Assembly (NCBI GenBank): GCA_030998015.1
Contig: JARWMV010000252.1
Coordinates: 725,324 to 789,323 of the forward strand
Origin: Ceratorhiza oryzae-sativae
Lineage: Eukaryota > Basidiomycota > Agaricomycetes > Cantharellales > Ceratobasidiaceae
Reading direction: 5' to 3'
DNA length: 64,000 nt
The notes beneath the pieces were generated by a model, which searched no databases, had not been told where the DNA came from, and saw nothing but the letters and a program-made list of their open reading frames with translations. How positions within the stretch are numbered: position 1 is the stretch's first letter; each line of letters begins with the position of its first letter. The translations under genes and the position numbers were made by a program. Shown here piece after piece: positions 46,716 through 59,889 of the stretch.

Positions 46716-49700
46716 CTTAGTTCCTTGCACTGCTTGCTTCGAGATGCATCGGGGTCTCAATAATACACGGTTATGCTTATCATTTTGTTCATACTACGTT
46801 ACATTTCAGTGCAGCTTGAACAGAGAAATGTGAATCATGCCAGGATGCATACAGTAGTGTCTCGTGCTTCACGAGTAGGTATCTATATCAAGCCAATGCG
46901 AATTGCCGGAATGATTAGAGTTATACTTTGTCAATTCGAGACGGGCCACGGCGACTAAAAAGCCAAAGTACGGGTCAGAAACGGTCGGTTTATCCTGGCA
47001 CCGTTAGAACGTACTCGATTAGACAGTGCCTGATGTATTAGCGAGGCTGTCGGTCGGGCGTCAGGGGTAGGATTCCAGCAGCTCACAAGCAGCGCCCATA
47101 CATCATCCTGAGACAATAGTTCCTTTGGGCGCTTCGGTAGTAGCTGTTGAAACAGTGCTATTATGACGGCCGAATCGGCTCTGTATTCTGAATATGGCAA
47201 TCTACCGGTAAGAATTTCCTATATTCACGGTCAGTGAATTGTTTCTCGAGTATGCAGACCAACGCACCAGAATGGTCTAAATACAAAAAAGATAAGTACA
47301 TGATCCTTCACTTGTTGCATAAACATACCATGCCAAGCGCATATATGTCCGTTTGCGTTGTCCTAAGGGCAACCAGAGTCGATTCCTCCTCCTCGTCCGG
47401 TAAAAGTAGCTCTGGAGCCTTTTGGGAATGAGCTTAACAATCAATCGCTTCCGTTTTTCTTCACACTTACCATCCACCTTAGAGTCCCACCCCCCACGTT
47501 TGTGGTTTCCGTAAACGCAAGACTGTACTTGGATAAAAGCGAGTGATCAAAGTCACTGAGTTTCGGAATGCCGTTCTGGTCGACCAGGACGTTTCGCTAC
47601 GCACTCTGTTATGATTTTATAGCCGGAAAATTAATGTGTTCTTACAGCTTTGAGATCTCCATGCACCTATATTGTATAGGTCAATTAAAAGAAACACGGG
47701 AACAAATGAAGCATGTACCATTCCGATGTCATGAAGATATGCAACGCCGTGAGCGACATGCGTGGACTGTTTGAAAATTCGAACAATCAGCTTGGTTTCC
47801 TAAGACCACGAGGTGTTATGAGCGAACCATTTCATGTCTGTTGACACCTGGGTTATTCTGTAGGTAGGTCTCCATGTTTCCATTGGTCATCCACGATGAT
47901 ACCATGCCCAAACATCCTCGAAACATGATTATACCCATCAGCGGTTGGATGTTCTCGTGCTTCGCTTTTGACCAGATGTATATTTCACGCATTGCACGCT
48001 TCGTTAAATGCCATAAGCTTGTGGATTAGCATGTTGCTGATGGAAATATTTACCTTGAGAGCCTTAGGTGCTGTTTCTTCAATCAACATGTGGTGTCTGA
48101 GAGCCTTGATCGCGACGACCGTCCCATCCAGGAGCTTTCCACAATACACATCGCCAAAGGCTCCCCCATAGATCGCGGAATGAGACTGAGCCGCGGGATC
48201 TATCTGTGAAGTGAGATCTGCACATCCATGGGCTAAGAGGCGGTTGAACATTTCCCGAAGAGACTGACCGTGACATCAGTGTGAATAAACTAGAAGCGGT
48301 CTGTCATTGAGCTCACCATGCTACTGGACGCCATCTTGATCGACGCCTCGTCCAGCGGTTGCATACTCAACAAAGGCGACATCCTAGTGAACTTTTCGCG
48401 AAGAATAGTCACCCGTTCTGGGGCTTCCTTGTACCCCTTTGCGGTAGCTTTTGTATACCATTCGATAGCTTCCTGGGGATCAGCTCGAACACCCACCCCC
48501 ATCTCTGAGTAATATCCCATAGTAAACATTCCAAATGTCGAACCCCCATTCGCGGCTAGTCGCGCGAATCTCATGGCAAGCTCCATGTTCTTCTCGAATT
48601 GACCCTCGGCACCACTCAGGTACCACTTGGATAGGCCCATGTTTGCTTCAACTATACCCCTTTGACTGGCAGCCAAGTAGTATTTCACCGATAGTTTTGG
48701 GTCGTAGTCGCAGCCCATTTCACCATGTCCGTGCGCCCGTCCCATCCTGTACAACGCTTGTCCGAATCCAAGGTAAGCGGAACGCTCAATGTATCTCCGC
48801 GCTTCAGATAGTGGGGTTCGCAGGTGACTTGATGCAGGTTTAGATATAACCTGTTCTAATACCGAGAGCGGCAATGTTACTTGAGGGAATTCGTTCAGAA
48901 GGACGGTCCCAAAGACATGTGGCGGATGGGGGCACTCGAGTGTTGCGTGATCAGCAGCCTCCCGGAGTAACTCTAACCCTAATGGTATATTGATAGGCAA
49001 ACCCAGCTCTCCAAGAAGGTGAGCGTTCCCCAAGCGCTAGATAGTAAGTAAAAGTCCATTCATATGAGCGTATTGATGATATGAGGAAATATGCTTACAT
49101 AAAGACAGTTCGTTTCTTTGAGCTGGGCACCGTACTCATACAACCCCTTGGCGTTGTCTAGAGACCGGGAGTTCTCGGAAGCTTGACCAAGCCGAAACCA
49201 TCCTGCTTTGTACCCTAGTTTCGCCGCTGCTTCAAAGTCGTCGAATGCAGCTCTTGCGTCATGTAGAACCTTTTCAGCAAATGCGCCGCTTGCTCTAAGT
49301 GTCCCCCGCAAATATAACGCTTCGGCAACATAGACCGGAGCATGTGCTATGCTTTCAATTGACCACAGGGATGCAACTGTCGTAACGTGTCGAATAGCCA
49401 CGTCTGCGAGATCTTGAAGTGAGGGATGTATAGCTGCCCCTGGATAACCAGATTCAGGATTGGGCTGAGTGCGATCGACAAGCGCAAACACTGATTTGCA
49501 CCATGCAACAATGCGTGCTGAGCTAGTCAGTGTATTCTCCGCTGCGATCAGGCTTGAAAGTGTTGCCATTGGTGCCATAATATCAGAAAACCCCTGTTCG
49601 TCAAGCGTTGAAAGTGAGGTAGATGGCAGTAGATTAGATGTCCGACGTCGAGGTCGAAGACTGTCAGGTCCGAAAACTGGAGGTACGCCTACGCTTGGAG

Positions 49701-51890
49701 GTGTACGATTATCAAGCGGATTCGCCCGCGCTTTACCCTTGACTTCACAGGAGGTTTGGGTACTCCTTCCAGTTGCTAAAACTCGTTCCGACTCTTCTGT
49801 CTTTCCTGACAAGGTCTGATTTTTGGCCTCTGATTTGGCACGACGGGTTGGATTAGAAGTGTGTTTCTGTGGAGTTGTAGCTTCAGACTGGGGAAGGAAA
49901 GACTGCAATGGCATGATAGAAGTTTGGGATCTATCCGAGCCGATGGTCCTTGGAGAATCTGGTAGTACTGGTGAAGAAGACTCATCGCCAGAACCACCAG
50001 AGGGCGGGGAGGGCGTGCGATTGCTCCTAAAATCCTTTGACAATTCCGAAGCTCGCCGTTTCTACGATCAAGTTTGCATGCAGCGGAGCAGAGATATAGG
50101 GCACAACATACCGCATACATCCCCCTCTTTTCAATACGTGCTGTCTGCACCGGCTCTACACTTTCAAATACCGACAGTATCTCAAAAATTTGGCTGGCCA
50201 ATAGGAACTTTTTAGCTGTAGACCGAGAAACCTGACCATTACGATCCTCTTCGTAGACCTGCCTGAATACCTAAAAACCATTAATTAAGGACATCAGATA
50301 CGCATAGATGCTTACCCGCTCAGCAAAGTTCTTGACATACAACCAGCCGACGCTTTTGTTGGTGATAGCTTCGTAGGTGCGAAGTGATTTCTTGGTGGCT
50401 TCGAGTGACCTCAAGAGCAAGGTCAAGTAAATTGTTGATTCGGTTTCACGTGGCCGAAGCTGCATTCCCATCTTGACCGCATGGTATTCGCACCTGATTT
50501 ATGAACATAATTTCTCCGTAATATGCCAATAGGCACGGGCACTGACCAGTATGAAATGATGAGATCCTGAGCTTTAAATTCATCCGCTCTCCGTAGAAAT
50601 GGCTCGATCGACTTGAGCTCCGCAGGAATCTGCGGTCGTGACATTGCGAGTATGGGTTGATAAGTGTCAGGGGCGATTGTGATTCCTCCAGACTCAGCTA
50701 CTCATACTAATATCAAAGCAGAGGAGGGGGGGAGGGGAGGGGGGGGGGTTCAGGAGATTAACTTCACGACCCGAGCACTAGAGCACAACGCAGCCTCATG
50801 AGGCAGTGCCCTGCGTAAATGAATCGGCTATCTGAGTCAGTGTGAGCGTCTGTAAATATGATATAGGCCGATCAGGGGCGGTTAGTACCATGGCATGGCA
50901 GTCAAAGCGTCAGTATCGATGATGCGAAAGACATTTGGTTTGGACACTCATTGACTTCGTTTGTCTTCTTTGGCGGCTATGAGGAGCACCAACATTAGCT
51001 TTGGCCAGTCAGCCGCATCCAGCAGTAGAGACCGGGCTCGGGGATCGCCAGCTCGTCGACTGACAAATACGGAAAGATAGAGCCAGATAGCACATGCATG
51101 GCAATCGATGGTCCGGTTCAATTTTTTCCGCGCAGGATTGCAATGCATTACGCGTCCATACATCATCTAATTTTGTTTGCCCCTTCCTAGCCTCGATTTT
51201 CCTCACACTGCCTTCAGAATGCACAGGGATAACCCTTTAGCCCATCCCAGCATTTGATGAGAAACAGAACACATTTTATTTTATTGATAATAATAATGCA
51301 TATAACCTCTGGGAGCTATGGGTGTTTAAATCGTGATGGACACTGCCTGCACCAGTAGATCACATGGAGAGGTTTTGGCCAATCGGATCGGTGGTGCAAG
51401 GGAGAATCATCGCATTTTCACTCGCGGTCACGTCTCAGTTCTGCACAAGCCACAGACCGCAGAACTCGCCAAGGCCAGATCTACGAAAAGAACACAGCAT
51501 GCTGAAAATATTACTGTGCATGCGCTTCCTTACTGTCAGTAGCTGGGTATAAAATCTACACATCTAGACGTGAACTCAAGAACCTTTGTATAGAGCGATG
51601 CAAGGACCAAGGGTGGAGCAATGACACGCAATACACTCTATTCGGGTTATTCTTTGCTGTGTGCATGCAGCGACCGCGGAAAGACGCCCAAAGACACGGA
51701 GAATCCCAAAGAGGCGCGTTTATATCCCTGAGTGCACTCGAAGCTGAAAAGGGGTTATTTTCTTGGGCATTATCATCAACTAAGAGTATCATATGCTGTA
51801 ATACCGCTCGTCATATGACTAGCGGCCGATGATTTTGAACAAGCAAAACCGCTAACGTTGTGCAGGCTGCCTTCATCGCTACTGGTACTG
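46716..51890 (-). repeat. segmental duplication, copy B
   Basis: Direct-orientation counterpart of 21,664-26,290. It begins 8 bp after the TA of the Tc1 element. Similarity is clear through the gene, patchy over 50,700-51,100, and last seen near 51,790-51,890. Confidence 0.8.
46955..50644 (-). CDS. Vta1/LIP5-like N-terminus + Sel1 repeats + TKL-type kinase, copy B (complete)
   Basis: Same architecture as copy A: start at 50,644 (MSRPQIPAELKSIEPFLRR), Vta1/LIP5-type region (SIEPFLRRADE, HEAITN-like YEAITNKSVG, YVKNFA), Ser/Pro-rich linker, Sel1-like repeats (AAFDDFEAAAKLGYKAGWFRLGQ region and FARLAANGGSTFGMFTMGYY), kinase with GGAFGDVYCG, VAIKAL, HGDLKA, LSDFDHS and APELL. The C-terminus continues past WNPTPDARPTASLI to TRTLAF, stop 46,955-46,957, so this copy is whole where copy A is truncated. 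The Vta1 C-terminal (Vps4-binding) part is missing, replaced by Sel1 and kinase. DFD for DFG makes activity uncertain. I estimate 950-1,000 aa. Confidence 0.87.
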
Positions 51891-52292
51891 CGGTACGGAT
51901 TCCTCAAGATGCTAGCATGCTGATTGAGTCTGGCACATGACTGTATCAGCATATGAATGAAGACGACCAGCTAGGTCGGTCTGACGAACCTACCCCGCGG
52001 CAATAGTTAGTCACGCTGACAATGAGGATATTACTCAGCTAATCACCGCCAACTGCATTTGGCGGCCACCTGTGCGTGGCATGGCGTCGCCGACCACCAG
52101 ATTGTGCCCCACCCGTCCTCTCAGGTTGGGGGCGCCCGGCTTGATTCGTATGTCGTTTGACCAGCACTGCACTCACGCGCATTGCGAAACCCACAAGGTT
52201 ACCATTACTAGCTGAGAACATTACGTCAATCACCCATAAATATGTATTCTCCTATCTGCACCGGGCATTTGGCTAGGCTGCCACAATTCACT
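51891..52292. other. intergenic, no gene seen
   Basis: Short stretch between the duplication edge and the 3' end of the PhoD-like gene. An open frame at 52,039-52,233 (minus) has no support. Confidence 0.4.
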
Positions 52293-55200
52293 CTACCGCT
52301 CAAGCCTCGGGATCGAGAACCCGTAAGCCTTGGTCTTTCCTTCCTCACTCTTCTTGTCCACCTCTAGACGCAACGAAATATTCAACGCATCATGAGCTTT
52401 AGTGCCCGTCGCAGGCGCCAAAGCGGAGGCATCGTGTCCAACTTGTGCACCCTTGACCTCTTTCGCAATCGTACCCGTCCCACCCGAGATCTCGCCCTTT
52501 TCTACACCCGCCTGAGGGTCTCCTTTGCCTCCGCTGCGCATTACTTTGCCCAGGAGGGAAACCTTGGCCTTTTCACCTTCGTTAGATTCTTGTTGCGCAG
52601 GATTGTCGCCGACCTCCTCGGCTGAGACCGCGTCGGGTCCAGCGTCTGGGTCGGCTCGGGTGATAACGCAATAATTCCGGGCCGGGTAGGTAGTTTTATT
52701 CACAAGGCGCCTGGAACCGTCAACCCCTTCTTCGAAGATGTTCACTAGACATGGCGTTCAGCATCTCAGCCCGTAAGTATGATGGAATATATGCGCACTC
52801 AAGTTTTCGTGTGTGTGGTGATCTAGACGGTGAAGCTTATTTCGGGTGTTCAATACGTCGGCGACAGCTGGAAAAGTAAATAAGTTATCAAATACGGAAC
52901 TATTGGCTGAACATGTTACCATCCGGCGGTGGAGCATTTGTGATAGCCGAGCTAATCTAGACACCCACATACGATATATAAGCAAAGCCTTCGCATTCAT
53001 ACCAAACTCGAGCACTCACAATATTGACAATGTATCGGTGATCTTTCTCCTGCGGGACATTCAGTTTGGCTTTACTAAAGAACCGCCCAATAGCCGCAAG
53101 ATGAACGTCTCCGCTCAGGATCGTAATGCGGACTTGCTTGGAATAACTGAGTGTTTGGAGTCGTTGAATGAAGTGATTGCGCTCGGATTTGTGGACCGCA
53201 GCTGCCCAGTGGTCCTCGAGATCTACACCCGGATAGTCTCAGCGAGCCGAGCCGCATATGAACGATACGAACATACCATCCAATAATTCGGCCTTTCCGT
53301 CGAAACTGCAACCCGAAAGTAGGTTAAACCAAGGACCGAAACCACAGTAAAGAAGCTCACTCGTTGAAAAGGCCTGATAAAAGACCAAACATCTTGTTTA
53401 ACAGCCGTAGCGGACCCATCAGTCGGCTCGTCATCAGCATCTCGGCCCAAACGAGCTGCGGATAGGCTGCAAAATATTTACATTTCAGCCATGCTTAGGG
53501 TTGCCGCAAAAAGGCAGGCGGGGCTTACCGATCGGAACACCCAGCAAAAGGAGCAGATGCTTTGTCTTGCCTGGAACAAGTTCCTTCTCAAGGCGATCAA
53601 ACATGGCTTGATACGTGTTGGCGTAGCAGATTCGTTCCCGTGTCCGGTCCGTTCTACGCAAGGCGTATGTTGAACTTTGTCTAGTAGTTACAAGCTACGA
53701 ACTCACCGGCAGTCGAGTCCATAAAACAACAGACCATCCCCAAGTGAGGTACAGATACTCAAGCCACGATGTTGTATATATGGACCTTGTTGAGGGTGAC
53801 GAATGTAAGAAGGGTCGAGCTCCTCTTCCTCTGCTTGGTGCTTTCCGTTGGCAGTTCCGTTTGACTTCCCGTTCGCCACGCCGTTTCCGTTTGCTACACC
53901 ATTTCCGTTTGCTTGACTTGCGTTCTCTCCCTTGCTGCTCGCCTCTTTCTCCCTATCTGTTTGAGTCTTTGGCATATGTAGATTATGCTTCTTGCTCCCT
54001 ACGGGTGCCGGTTTATGTGCAGTCGAAGTAACTGGATGGAAACTATCGGGGTCATAGGTGAGTCCTGGAGTGGTTGTAGAAGGTGGGAGGTGATGTTGAA
54101 AGAGCGACATGCTAAAGTATGCGTTGAATCAGGCGAGCCAAGGCAGAGGTATATCAATACATACTACTTCCATGCTATCTCACCAATGCCCATGAATACT
54201 GGGGCACGCTGCCAGGCGTCTTTGTATGTTCCAAACCCATCTATAAAGTGGCTGTATTTAGACATTTCTGGATGCACGTCAATCCTGGCAACTTACCAAT
54301 GATGTCATGGTCATCTGTACGGCATAGATTATGAGAGGTTCGTAATCAAAGCCCAAGACTATGACGTACCCCAGATGTTAAGCTGAGGGATTTGAGAGTT
54401 TGCCTCGCGGAACGGGCTTGCGTTGAACCAGTCACAGTGGTGTTGGAAATACCAGTCATCTACTTTGTCCCTGAAGCCGATGTGAATACCAGCGGTGTTG
54501 AGTAAAGTGGAGATAGCAAACCTGAGTTCAAGCGGGAAAGGTACCTTCGCTCGTTTTCGAGGAGAAAGCTCCTGTCCCCACGGGTGAAGCGGAGCGTGTG
54601 GTTCCATTATGCCATCTGAATATATTTGGTCTCCGCCGCCAATCATTACGTGCAAAGGAGACTTTTCATGAACTATGAGACGAATTAGCACCAGCCAAAG
54701 TGGACAATGTAGGACCGATCCTCACGCCGTAGTACGTCGTTCCATAACGCAAGTCCGTTGACTTGTTTCTCTGCTCCAGGAACAAATCCATTGCAACTAG
54801 CCGCAGACATCAGTAGGATGATGTGAATTCGCTGATGATATGCGAACCTATGGAACATGATCCTAAATGTTTGCCCGATCTTCGGTACCCAGAAGCTCCG
54901 CTCGATTCTATCGCCTTGATGGTGAGGTAGCTCAACCGAGTATTTTACTTTTCGCTCATCGTTCCCCAGAGGGAAATCCATATCGAATCGCCAATACACC
55001 CGATCGCGTTCCGTAAACAAATGAACGGGTCTCGTGTTCGAGTCTGGTGGTGCGTCGACAGATATTCTTGGCTCGTCCGGGTGTTTGGCAGACTCCTCGT
55101 CGGGTGCACGGAGGACGATCATGACGCTTCCATGCCACCTCTTATTCTCGTCGCTCAACCGCCAGTACTTGAGCATTGGGCCGCACAACAACGGCCATCC

Positions 55201-55407
55201 GTTTCCGTTCTCGCCCTGGCCGGTGTTTTCTGCGGCTCGTTCTGGATCGACGACTTGCTCGATGTCTTTGCCCTCGTTGGTATGGGCCACAGGCTGAGCG
55301 CGGTCCGGCTGGGGCGCATCTTTGGCCAGTTGGTCGGCAAGTTCTTGGTGCTGCTCAAACGAAGAGACGGACGACTGGGTGGAAAGAGGGACGCCAGGTT
55401 CGGCCAT
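52293..55407 (-). CDS. PhoD-like phosphatase domain protein
   Basis: Large fungal PhoD-like metallophosphatase, a family annotated in many basidiomycetes with unknown substrate. Start at 55,407 (MAEPGVPLST), though an in-frame Met at 55,482 is possible. Motifs in order: CGPMLKYW, YSVELP, MIGGGDQIYSDG (metal-binding Asp), DDWYFQHH, an Asn/Gly-rich linker with a VANGNG repeat (about 53,850-53,910), FYGLDCR, RITILSGDVHLAAIG (metal-binding Asp and His), IVNI/ISSAI, LHRLDHHTHE, and RNYCVITRADP. A long acidic/Lys-rich tail ends SIPRLER. Introns were read at several points, among them one between DVLR and LHEKSP (about 54,660-54,715) and one before MNIFEEG. No break found. Confidence 0.87.
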
Positions 55408-56934
55408 AATAGCAGGAAGGGGGAGTTTCTGGTCTGACAACAAACATGGTTGGGATCTTATGTCTCTACCACATGACGTCATTGAACTCTCTGGCCAATT
55501 TCAATTGAGAAGTCAAATCAAAATAGTGATTCTTGGCAAAGGCGCTTAGCTCAATGATTCCGGTACGGCCTGCTTGCAACTTCTCCAGCAAATTGTTACA
55601 ACAAACCATTCGTCTGATATATGGATGTTTCGGAATATTTTTGGGAAATCCCTTATTGACTTTTTGTCGCAAAAGCGCTCGTGTTTTGATTTTGATTTGG
55701 TTTGTTGTTTGTGTCCGCCACTGTCGTCACACCTCGAGTCTAGATGTGCGCCCGTTACCAAATGGCGATTGGTATTCATATTTCATAGTGTTAATATCTC
55801 AAACTTTTAGGGGCACGAGTCGAACGCAAAGCAGACGTGCGCAAACCATAAAGTATCCATAGCGTACACAGGGAAACAGTCACCGTCCCAGCATAAACTG
55901 TACAGATAGATTGAATAATACATTATTCGAGTACAACCATGGCGTCAATTGGATCTACCCCTAACTTTCTTCTTTCTCATTAATCTCGGTTAGAGGGTGT
56001 TTTCGGGCTTAAGTAGCGTTATTCCAACCCCCCAGTGCGGAAGCTAAAGATACGAGCCAGGATGTGCCAAAGACCACTCCTTCATTATCGAATGAGATCG
56101 CAGAGTCTCAAATTTCACCATGTACAACGCTAATGGCTCAATTTTAGTTGTGTATTCCCTCTGCGACTGTTCGGCCTGCCAATGCTCGGTATCACTAGGC
56201 TTTCCAAAGTCTGAATCGCCCCTCGGTCCCCAGAAGGTAGCATGAATGAGGGAACAAATTGTATGTACCAGGCGAGTCGCGAAGAGAAAAAAATCGGTAT
56301 TTTCTTTAATTTATTTGACGTCTCGAGACTTGGGCACCTTGGAAGGCAGGCAGCTTCAGCCCACTATACTGTTTAGCCGCGCTGTGGGTAGATTAATACT
56401 ACTATTTCGGCGAATCCTATCAATCACACGAGTGTCAGCGCGTTGATTTACCAGTTCGTGCTTAGTCGCATCGCAATAGGATATCAGGAATTCGCTCAGC
56501 ATCAAATTTCATTATAGTCATATCCAGCAACCACGGGCAGGGATCAAGCATGTTTCATCTACTGCACATGCAGTATTCTCTTTTTGTATTGCCTCTATGT
56601 AAACCGACTCAGGTGAAACAGCTCAACTTGTGATACTATATAGACGTACTACGGAGGGGTATCTCCTTACATACCGAGTACGGTAATGACAGGTCTCTGC
56701 ATACATGAACGAATTATGTCTCGGTTTTGACTACATCGAGCATGAAGTTTAAGATCTTGTCGTGGTATCGAAGCTCTGGTCTTCTCGTCAAAAGGATCCG
56801 CGTAATTTTCTACTTTACAGTTGTATAAAACGAGCAGGAGCAAATACCATTTTGGTTGCATTTTATCTTGGAGATTGTGTGGCGCGCCGCATATGGAGCC
56901 CTCGCCCACACTAACCACAGTAAATATTCCGCAT
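55408..56934. other. intergenic, no gene seen
   Basis: About 1.5 kb between the PhoD-like gene and the reductase. Several short open frames at 55,533-55,862 and 56,246-56,446 have no motif or exon pattern. Confidence 0.45.
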
Positions 56935-58238
56935 TCACTCCACACCTAATTCCTTCTCTAGCTGTATGAAACGATAAACACATCTTTCAATGTGCTTTCA
57001 AGTGGAGTGTACTCGATCCCTAAGATCCTCTTCGATTTGCTGTTGTCCGAATAGTAAGTCCCTTCGGGGATTCGGTGTTTGGGCTCGCCTGTAAACAATT
57101 AGCAGAGGGTTATGCGCGGAGCAAAATAGTATCACTTTTAGGTATCTCTTTCGCCCGAGCGCGTTCCGGGTAGGTTTCCCAAATGAAATCGGATACTTGT
57201 GCGACATTGAAAGGGCCTTCGGAAATAAAGAACCGGTTGTTTCCAGCGTCGGGATTTTCCTGAAAAGTCGGCTTAGCTCCGGTTAATATTGCTTTGATGG
57301 GATAAACTTACGACAGCCGCAAGCTGAGCTTTAGCAAGGTCTCGAACGTCTACCCATATTTTTATAAAGGGCTGTTGAAGCTCTTTGTCCTTTCCTGAGA
57401 AAATGGCGTAGAGCCCTTCACTGGAGTAATTCAGCTGGTTGATGCCTGTCACCTCCTGAAGAGCAGGTCCGTAGACCTTTATACAGGAATATTCAGTGGC
57501 TAGATAAAATCGCAGGTACTGGGTTTAACATACCATCGGGGGGCAAAGCGTGACAAGATCGAAGTCCGGTTTCTCGCTTTCAAGGAAGCACCAGGCTGCC
57601 TTTTCGGCCAATTTCTTAGAGGCCACATATCCTGATGCTGGGGATTCTTGGGCATCCTCCTCTGTCATCTATGAGAAAATTAGGATTTTAGGTAGATACA
57701 CCTGGTTCGCGTATATTCTCACTGGATTCCAGTCGTTTTCAGAATATGCATATCCTGGGCGGTCACCCTTCGATACGTCTATGATTGCGGCGAACGAAGA
57801 GGTTATAACGGCTCGCTTCACGCTTGAACCGTGTGCTTTAATTGAATGAAGCAGCCCTGTCGTGCCTTTGATTGCAGGCATCAAGATGTCGTTTGTGATA
57901 TCAGTCCTTAAATTTAATCAATAATCGCACAACAGCCTGCATATAGTTATAGCAACCACTTACACGTCGAACACCACGGGGCTGCTTATATGCAAGACTA
58001 CATCAAACTGGTTGTTTTGGATTACTTCGTCGAATGCTCCTGTTGCAGTAATATCCTTGACTATTGCGAATTGAAGTCGGCCCTCGTTCGCAGCCGTAGT
58101 GAACCTTTTACGCAGATGTGTGGTTTTGCTTTCAGAGCGCACAGTAGTGGTGATTTTATATCCGTGCTTCAGAAAGAGGTCGATAACATGAATAGCAATA
58201 AAGCCGTTGCCACCAGTAAGAAGAATATGCCGCAACAT
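56935..58238 (-). CDS. NAD(P)-dependent reductase, dihydroflavonol-reductase/Gre2-like (extended SDR)
   Basis: Start ATG at 58,238. Rossmann motif TGGNGFIA at the N-terminus and TVRSESK for cofactor binding; the catalytic Tyr-Lys is in GYVASKKLAEKA, preceded by ITSSFAAI. Exon joins at VFDV/TDITND, NDWNP/MTEED and PPM/VYGPAL are clean GT-AG. Known relatives reduce ketones or aldehydes; the substrate here is unknown. Read literally the frame ends at 56,958 (VFIVSYS), but adding one T in the TTT at about 56,979-56,981 gives VFYRFIQLEKELGVE and a stop at 56,935-56,937, the ending expected for the family. A relic of a paralogue lies at 59,890-60,160. Confidence 0.87.
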
Positions 58239-58969
58239 TCTAGAGTTCAGCAAGGAAGCTGCAACAATGGTAGAAGTGCATTATATAGCCTAAGAATACA
58301 CCATTTGTCACCGCAAAACACCCCCCTGATCACCCTGCATTGTCCGGCTTTCGGCCAGATGACTCCACGATTCCAGTACACCTCCACTAGCTTGCGCGGC
58401 CAACATGAAGCATCCATGAGAGTTTGAGGATCGTCGGCCCAAATCGCTTACAAGCTTTGATATGTACCAAAGACAGGGTACTCCCGGGGAGGGTCCTGGG
58501 CAAATGCTATAAACTAAATACAGATGAGCCCCGATGGAATTATGTCCTCGGCCGCATTTGTTAATTGGGTTTAGAATCGCGCCTGCTACCCCTCCCCCGC
58601 CGCCGTCTCGAGTGAGAACCAGGGTACACGCATAATCTCGGACACGCAGTCGCTAGATTCCGCTTAGAAAATCAATATGATTTGGCTTCTACTTCCGTCA
58701 TGCGTGGCATTCTGACTCAAGGTGATGCTCCCAGTATGGGAGAAACGCGTGAGAAATTGCTGAGAAACCTAAATGCAGGCCTTTCTCTCCTGCTGAACAA
58801 GCAGGATCACCGTGTGGCCCGAAGTGAGGCAAAGGGAGAGGTGAAAGAAGCCGCGAGTCATACAGCTACCATACGGCATGGTTCTACCTATATGTGGGAG
58901 TAGGAGTGATAAAAAAAATGACGCTGGTGGGCTGGTGGAAGGAGCAGACTGGCCGCAAGTGATCCTCCT
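58239..58969. other. intergenic, no gene seen
   Basis: Reductase promoter and spacer. The open frame at 58,682-58,903 shows no motif. Confidence 0.4.
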
Positions 58970-59750
58970 TTTTTTTTTTTTTTGGTTATATCCGTTCTAT
59001 TGTATAGAAATGGAAACGCTTACATGAACAAAGTCAAAGCACGTATAGAAAGGCAGAGCATGGAACTATAAACAGTTACCAGTAGGAAAAAGCGGGGCGT
59101 GAGGCTACGAATTGGGATGTACGGACCGCGCGCCAGGCGCGTACAGACAGAAAATCACTTAGAAAAAGTGGAAGATGCAGAGAGAAAATTGGCCATGGTT
59201 GTAAGGCCCGGATCAATGCTTAAAAGTTCATGGCGCCGGAAGTGTTTGGTCGCCCTCCTCAGTTTCATCCGAGCTACAGAGTGCAGAGAGCACCCCGGCA
59301 CGACGTGCCATAGTGTTTGCAACTCCACCCGTTCGCACGGGCAGCCGGAATCCTCTGGTACTTCGAACCGACCGTAACACTCGCTGCAGAACGCGTGTCT
59401 AAGTATGAGTTGGATTAACCGGGAGTGCGTGCGGCGCGTGCCATCGAATGAATTATGGAACGGGTGTAAACGAAGTATCGGGGGACCTGAGAGTGAGCTC
59501 GTAACGCGTGCGGAGTGGTGGCCTGATTGCCAAGTGCGACTCCAATTGCGAACGGCTCGTTCTCTGGACATAAACTTGGCCCAGGTTATCGTACGTTTGA
59601 AGCACGCGATCCTCCTTCATGCGTGCCCGAGGCTTCCGATGGCTCGTGGTGCTGAAACTGGGCTATGCGATTACGCAATTTGTGCGGTGCAGTCTCTATG
59701 TAGTATCATTTACGTTTTGTTGAAGATCATGCATCAATAAGGTCTAGATT
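58970..59750 (-). mobile_element. 5'-truncated LINE (non-LTR retrotransposon) 3' end
   Basis: On the minus strand the sequence encodes WAKFMSRERAVRNW and then a cysteine/histidine region with SECYGRF and CPCERVELQTLWHVVPGC (stop near 59,155), the typical end of Agaricomycete LINE polyproteins after RNase H. It ends in a poly-A tail, visible on the plus strand as 15 T from about 58,969. Upstream parts (reverse transcriptase) are missing, as in a usual 5'-truncated insertion. Confidence 0.72.
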
Positions 59751-59889
59751 TATCATGAGGTTGAAGCGCTCGAAAAGGCATCAGTGTATAATTTCGTATG
59801 CAGACCTCTACTCGAGAGATATTTGACCCCTAACGGTGAGATTTAACCGTTCAGCGCGCATTAAATTTCACCGTTTCTACACGCTAACC

